Shown here piece by piece: positions 60,205 to 64,000 of a stretch of 64,000 bases of DNA (its first letter is position 1; every line of letters begins with the position of its first letter). A program made the position numbers and the translations under genes. The notes under the pieces were generated by a model, which saw nothing but the letters and a program-made list of their open reading frames with translations, did not search any database and was not told where the DNA came from. The stretch is taken from positions 1,116,001 through 1,180,000 of the forward strand of contig NZ_CP103794.1 in assembly GCF_030388325.1 (NCBI RefSeq), in the 5' to 3' direction. This DNA comes from Flavobacterium johnsoniae. GTDB lineage: Bacteria; Bacteroidota; Bacteroidia; Flavobacteriales; Flavobacteriaceae.

Positions 60205-60666
60205 ATGAAACATTTATTCAAAGCAAATTTAAACTGGAATTCAAAGCAAAAACATGAATTATCTAAGAAATTCTACAGCAAAACCCATCAAATAAAAGTT
60301 GAAGGAAAATCCATTTTAGACGTTTCGGCAGCAAAAGCTTTCAAAGGTGATCCTTCTTTGTACAATCCCGAAGATTTATTGTTAAGCAGTTTGGTTTCTT
60401 GCCATATGATGTCATATTTATATGTCTGTTCGCAAAATGGAATTGAGGTTCTTGAATATTTAGATAACGCCGAAGCAATTTTAGAAGTAAATCCAGATGG
60501 AAGCGGTCGTTTTGTTGAAGTAAAATTATTTCCGAAAGTAAAAATTTCAAACCCAGATCAAATTGAATTGGCTTTAAAATTACATCAGAAAGCAAATCAA
60601 TTGTGCTTTATAGCTAATTCGTGCAATTTTCCTGTTTTGCATAATGCGAGTTGTGAGGTGTTTTAA
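60205..60666 (+). CDS. OsmC-family peroxide-detoxifying protein
   Basis: 153 residues. The two redox Cys of the OsmC/Ohr family are at residue 66 (LLSSLVSCHMMSYLYV) and residue 140 (CFIANSCNFPVLHNA). The N-terminal beta region (HQIKVEGKSILDVSAAKAFKGDPSLYNPEDLLL) fits the OsmC type that takes the substrate in a dimer cleft. It reduces organic hydroperoxides with thiols in the cytoplasm. It is monocistronic, with no visible link to neighbours. Confidence 0.88.
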   Translation: MKHLFKANLNWNSKQKHELSKKFYSKTHQIKVEGKSILDVSAAKAFKGDPSLYNPEDLLLSSLVSCHMMSYLYVCSQNGIEVLEYLDNAEAILEVNPDGSGRFVEVKLFPKVKISNPDQIELALKLHQKANQLCFIANSCNFPVLHNASCEVF

Positions 60667-60747
60667 AACCTTAATCTCGGTTAAATCAAAAACGCGATAA
60701 TAGTTGTTTCTTTGCGATGCTTTTACATAAAATAATATATCACTTAA

Positions 60748-61893
60748 ATGAATAATTTAAATCCGCTATTTGCTCTTTTAATGATTCTTATAGCTTGTTT
60801 AACGGCTTACTTCATCAACTTAAAATATAAGATAAAATACGAATCTTCACGATATGAATCTGTCGATGGACTTAGAGGATTTTTAGCAATAAGTGTATTT
60901 ATTTCGCATGCAAGTGTTTGGTATCAATATATTCAGGAAGGAAAATGGATTTCTAAATCTTATTTATATTCGCAATTAGGATCTACAAGTGTTGCATTTT
61001 TTTTCATGATTTCAAGTTTTTTATTCATTTCAAAACTTTTAAATTCAAGAGAAAAAGAATTCAGCTGGAAAGCATTTTTTATTTCTAGATTTTTTAGGCT
61101 AGCTCCCATGTATTATTTTTCAGTTGCTATAATTGTATTGTTTGCAATGGGTATTACACATTGGGAATTAAAAGCAGGATTATTCGAGTTTTTTCATGAA
61201 ATGTTTTTATGGGCAACTTTTACGGTTATACGCGGCAGCAGTATTAATGGTTTTGATTTTACTTATTTGATAAATGCTGGAGTAGCTTGGTCACTTCCTT
61301 TTGAATGGTTGTTTTATTTTAGTCTCCCTATAATTTCACTTTTAATTTTAAAGAGAAAACCGTCTGTTTTCTATGTCCTAATTGGGGTTTTATTTATCTG
61401 GGGATTTTTTTATGTAAATGGAATAAATGTTCAGCATTTGCTTTCGTTTGTTGGAGGGGCTTTAGGGGCGGTTTTGTTAAAATATAAACCGCTAAAAAAT
61501 GTAGAAAATCCTGTTTTTAGTATTTTAATTTTAATCTGTCTGGTTTTGATTGTTCAGTTTGAAAAATCTACAAACATGCCCTGCAAGATTTTAATCACAA
61601 TCATATTTATATTCATATCGTCTGGAAACACCTTGTTTGGAATTTTAAAAACCTCCACATTAAAATTATTGGGAGAGATTTCATACAGCACTTATTTACT
61701 TCACGGGATTGTTCTTTTCGTAGTTTTTTATTTCGGTTTTGGATTAGAAAATGCTAAAAAATTATCTCCTTCAGAATATTGTCAGGTTGTTTTTTTAATA
61801 ACACCAATTGTTGTATTGCTAAGTTTTGTAGGATATAAATGTATTGAAAAACCATTTATGGATATTTCAAAAAAGTATTTCAATAAAAATTAA
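60748..61893 (+). CDS. Acyltransferase 3 (OafA/NodX-type) membrane protein
   Basis: 381 residues with about ten TM helices. The start YESVDGLRGFLAISVFISHASVW holds the family's conserved Arg/His. RFFRLAPMYYFSVA and LLGEISYSTYLLHGIVLFVVF are further signatures. These enzymes O-acetylate surface polysaccharide, LPS or peptidoglycan from acetyl-CoA. No glycan operon is adjacent, so the acceptor is unknown. Its terminator is shared with the convergent tRNA-Leu gene. Confidence 0.88.
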   Translation: MNNLNPLFALLMILIACLTAYFINLKYKIKYESSRYESVDGLRGFLAISVFISHASVWYQYIQEGKWISKSYLYSQLGSTSVAFFFMISSFLFISKLLNSREKEFSWKAFFISRFFRLAPMYYFSVAIIVLFAMGITHWELKAGLFEFFHEMFLWATFTVIRGSSINGFDFTYLINAGVAWSLPFEWLFYFSLPIISLLILKRKPSVFYVLIGVLFIWGFFYVNGINVQHLLSFVGGALGAVLLKYKPLKNVENPVFSILILICLVLIVQFEKSTNMPCKILITIIFIFISSGNTLFGILKTSTLKLLGEISYSTYLLHGIVLFVVFYFGFGLENAKKLSPSEYCQVVFLITPIVVLLSFVGYKCIEKPFMDISKKYFNKN

Positions 61894-61942
61894 TGAAAGT
61901 AAGCCAGTTGAAAATTGGCTTTTTAAAAATATAAAGCATAAA

Positions 61943-61970
61943 AAAACCTCTTCTGTTAAGAAGAGGTTTT
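61943..61970. terminator. Bidirectional terminator between the acyltransferase and tRNA-Leu
   Basis: AAAACCTCTTC (61943-61953) pairs with GAAGAGGTTTT (61960-61970) around a 6-base loop. It serves the plus-strand acyltransferase gene and lies three bases beyond the 3' end of the convergent tRNA. Confidence 0.85.
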
Positions 61971-61973
61971 AAG

Positions 61974-62053
61974 TACCCGGAGCCGGAGTCGAACCGGCAC
62001 GGTTTCCCACAGGTGTTTGAGACCAGCGCGTCTACCAATTCCGCCATCCGGGC
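61974..62053 (-). tRNA. tRNA-Leu (anticodon CAA)
   Basis: Reading the minus strand, the gene is 80 bases and runs from GCCCGGA (62053) to TCCGGGT plus discriminator A (61974); no CCA is encoded. The D-arm GCGGAATTGGTAGACGC, the anticodon loop CTCAAAC (CAA, decoding UUG), a class II variable arm (TGGGAAACCG) and the T-arm GCCGG-TTCGACT-CCGGC are all present. The acceptor stem ends in a G1-U72 wobble. The anticodon stem CTGGT/ACCTG contains one T-T mismatch (second pair). A TACATTTG promoter lies upstream. Confidence 0.95.
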
Positions 62054-62137
62054 TTAGCAGACGAAAAAACAATCAAAAGAGATTATTTTAACGCAATAGA
62101 ATGAAGTCATAAATGGCGTCATTCCTTTAACACGGTG

Positions 62138-62164
62138 CAAATGTAAAAAATAAAATTAAACCAA
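62138..62164 (-). promoter_or_regulatory. Promoter of tRNA-Leu
   Basis: On the minus strand TTG (complement of 62162-62164) is followed after 16 bases by TACATTTG (complement of 62138-62145). The tRNA begins about 85 bases downstream. The spacing is slightly short for the consensus. Confidence 0.5.
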
Positions 62165-62211
62165 CTACTAAAAATACTTAAATTTTTCCTTTCAGTGTCC
62201 AATAAATTTTA

Positions 62212-62219
62212 TAAATTTG
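62212..62219 (+). promoter_or_regulatory. -7 element of the prs gene
   Basis: TAAATTTG fits TAnnTTTG. It would start a leader of about 115 bases before ATG 62342. The stretch 62054-62341 contains no gene: it holds the tRNA promoter, this element and the prs leader, where CCTCG (62222) and CGAGG (62262) could pair weakly. Confidence 0.5.
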
Positions 62220-62341
62220 CACCTCGTTAAAACGAAGCACACACAACTAACTACATTCGAGGCATTTATAAGGTTTTTTTCTTTGTTAGAAATAATAATA
62301 ATAAAATTAGATAAATGTAGCGGAGCAAAAACAACAATATA

Positions 62342-63283
62342 ATGTCGCACCTAGAACCAGAAGCTAAAATTTTTGCTTGTTCACAAAGTGTTTATCTTGC
62401 AGAAAAAATTGCAAAAGACTACGGAATTCCGTTAGGAAAAGTAACGATGTCAACGTATAGCGATGGAGAATTTCAGCCATCTTACGAAGAATCGATTAGA
62501 GGTTTACGAGTTTTCATCGTATGTTCAACTTTTCCAAGTGCAGATAATCTGATGGAATTGTTGTTGATGATTGATGCGGCAAAACGTGCATCAGCAAGAC
62601 ACATTACAGCTGTTATGCCTTATTTTGGTTGGGCAAGACAAGATAGAAAAGACAAACCAAGAGTTCCGATTGGAGCTAAGTTAGTAGCAAATCTACTAAC
62701 AGCTGCAGGAGCAACAAGAATCATGACAATGGATTTGCATGCAGATCAAATTCAAGGATTCTTCGAAAAACCAGTAGATCACTTATTTGCATCTACAATC
62801 TTTTTACCATACGTAGAAAGTTTAAATTTAGAAAATCTGACAATTGCATCTCCAGATATGGGAGGTTCAAAAAGAGCATATGCTTACTCTAAGTTTTTAG
62901 AATCAGATGTAGTAATCTGTTACAAACAAAGAAAAGCAGCCAACGTTATCGATACTATGGAGCTAATTGGTGAAGTAAAAGGTCGTAACGTAATCTTAGT
63001 AGACGACATGATCGATACGGGAGGAACTTTAGCGAAAGCTGCCGACCTAATGATCGAAAAAGGAGCGCTAAGTGTAAGAGCAATTTGTACGCACGCTATT
63101 TTATCTGGCGGAGCATACGAAAAAATTGAAAACTCAAAATTGACAGAATTAATCGTAACAGATTCAATTCCGTTAAAGAAAGAGTCAAAAAAGATAAAAG
63201 TGGTAAGCTGTGCGCCTCTATTTGCTGAGGTTATGCAGATGGTTCACCACAACAATTCCATCAGTGGAAAATTCATTATGTAA
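62342..63283 (+). CDS. prs: Ribose-phosphate pyrophosphokinase
   Basis: 313 residues, the usual class I length. KVTMSTYSDGEFQPSYEESIRG, MPYFGWARQDRKDKPRVPIGAKLVANLL (the ATP/flexible loop region), MTMDLHADQIQGFF and the PRPP loop VILVDDMIDTGGTLAKAADL are all present. It makes PRPP from ribose-5-phosphate and ATP for nucleotide, His and Trp synthesis. It is followed by rplY, the common order in many bacteria; a loosely repetitive spacer of about 120 bases separates them. Confidence 0.96.
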   Translation: MSHLEPEAKIFACSQSVYLAEKIAKDYGIPLGKVTMSTYSDGEFQPSYEESIRGLRVFIVCSTFPSADNLMELLLMIDAAKRASARHITAVMPYFGWARQDRKDKPRVPIGAKLVANLLTAAGATRIMTMDLHADQIQGFFEKPVDHLFASTIFLPYVESLNLENLTIASPDMGGSKRAYAYSKFLESDVVICYKQRKAANVIDTMELIGEVKGRNVILVDDMIDTGGTLAKAADLMIEKGALSVRAICTHAILSGGAYEKIENSKLTELIVTDSIPLKKESKKIKVVSCAPLFAEVMQMVHHNNSISGKFIM

Positions 63284-63404
63284 AAGCAGTAAGCTGTAGG
63301 CATTAGGCCGTAAGCTTATTTACTTTGCATAAAAAGCCTAAAGCATATTGCTTAAAGCTTAAACAAAATAGAATATTTATATTAATAACTATATTTTTTT
63401 TACA

Positions 63405-64000
63405 ATGAAATCGATTACAATTAAAGGATCAGAAAGAGAAAGCGTGGGCAAAGTGTCAACTAAAGCCTTACGTAATGCTGGAGCGGTTCCTTGCGTGTTA
63501 TACGGAGGAAATCAAGCAGTGCACTTCTCAGCAGACGCTGCAGCGTTCAAAAACTTGGTTTACACTCCAAATGCACACACAGTTGTGATTGAGCTTGGAA
63601 AAGGAAAATCATTCAATGCAATTTTGCAAGATATCCAAGTTCACCCAGTATCAGACAAAATTTTACACATTGACTTCTTCCAATTATTTGATGATAAAGA
63701 AATCACTATGGAAGTTCCTGTGAAAATCGTTGGTACATCTAAAGGTGTTCTTGCGGGAGGTGTTTTACGTTTGAACCAACGTAAATTAAAAGTTAAAGCT
63801 TTACCAGCAAATCTTCCTGATTTCGTTGAAGCTGACATCACTCCACTTGAAATGGGTAACAAATTATACGTTACTAAAGTTGGTGCTCCAGAATACAAAA
63901 TTATGCACCCAGACAACACAGTTGTTGCTCAAGTAAGAATTTCTCGTGCTGCTATGAAAGCTGCTCAAGAAGCTGCAAAAGCTGCAAAAGCTCCTGCAAA
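63405..64000 (+). CDS. rplY: 50S ribosomal protein L25/Ctc, 5' part
   Basis: ATG 63405 opens [19 protein letters not shown]; the frame runs 198 codons to the window edge without a stop, so the gene is truncated here. The N-terminal L25 domain binds 5S rRNA ([14 protein letters not shown], then [19 protein letters not shown]), followed by the TL5/Ctc beta domain ([19 protein letters not shown]). The visible tail is Ala/Lys-rich ([14 protein letters not shown]), as in long Bacteroidota L25 proteins. A minus-strand frame inside it (63641-63919) is a shadow. Confidence 0.95.
   Translation, partial: MKSITIKGSERESVGKVSTKALRNAGAVPCVLYGGNQAVHFSADAAAFKNLVYTPNAHTVVIELGKGKSFNAILQDIQVHPVSDKILHIDFFQLFDDKEITMEVPVKIVGTSKGVLAGGVLRLNQRKLKVKALPANLPDFVEADITPLEMGNKLYVTKVGAPEYKIMHPDNTVVAQVRISRAAMKAAQEAAKAAKAPA

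Noticed and set aside
62220..62341. Riboswitch or attenuator in the prs leader
   Set aside because: Only a weak CCTCG/CGAGG pairing is visible, with no recognised aptamer core; reported only as leader.
63286..63404. Small RNA or inverted repeat between prs and rplY
   Set aside because: Words such as AAGCAGTAAGCTGTAGGC and AAAAGCCTAAAGC are only loosely complementary; no clean stem, so no feature is claimed.

Overview
The window is a chromosomal segment of a Bacteroidota bacterium, very probably a Flavobacterium close to F. johnsoniae. The evidence is the low G+C content, TAnnTTTG-type -7 promoter elements, lipoproteins and Sec signals ending in A-Q, a complete-looking flexirubin (aryl polyene + dialkylresorcinol) pigment locus, a tyrosine ammonia-lyase that matches the F. 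johnsoniae enzyme from memory, and a Nudix-type AraR regulator. I see no insertion sequence, prophage or CRISPR array.

Layout. (1) 1-2544: end of a MATE efflux gene, a secreted cell-wall amidase and dusB. (2) About 2696-36762: a 34 kb flexirubin pigment locus, almost all on the minus strand. It has a tyrosine ammonia-lyase (4-coumarate starter), an AMP-ligase, two acyl carrier proteins, several ketosynthases (one a chain-length-factor-like dead copy), a ketoreductase, hotdog dehydratases, a thioesterase, DarA and DarB for the dialkylresorcinol half, an ABC exporter, an LpxL-type acyltransferase, a BtrH-like acyltransferase candidate, an RND-acyltransferase fusion, a GT2-DUF2062 protein, LolA-like and barrel-type envelope proteins, and a flavin enzyme with a halogenase-like WxWxIP motif. 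An AT-rich orphan membrane gene (19721-20380) interrupts the ketosynthase block. (3) 36928-42755: an oxidative 6-deoxysugar (L-fucose/L-rhamnose type) pathway with an AraC regulator. (4) 43031-44716: a sodium/sugar symporter whose promoter carries an AraR-type palindrome. (5) 44959-49384: a galM-galK-galT operon divergent from a GntR/LacI-type regulator. (6) 49597-60016: an arabinose regulon: AraR (degenerate Nudix), GH51, GH127, araB-araD-araA and a lipoprotein aldose epimerase. (7) 60205-64000: OsmC protein, acyltransferase 3, tRNA-Leu(CAA), prs and the start of rplY (L25).

Two signals go beyond gene calling. First, five copies of a 21-bp palindrome (YWARTGT-N7-ACAYTTA) lie upstream of the symporter, araR, GH51 and araB (two copies). 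They define a local AraR regulon and reassign the symporter to arabinose. Second, many intergenic spacers carry long, near-perfect inverted repeats of several sequence families. Three copies of a nested composite element surround the fucose genes, and one of them supplies the last codons of the AraC gene.

All protein identities come from motif reading and memory of families; no database search was run.
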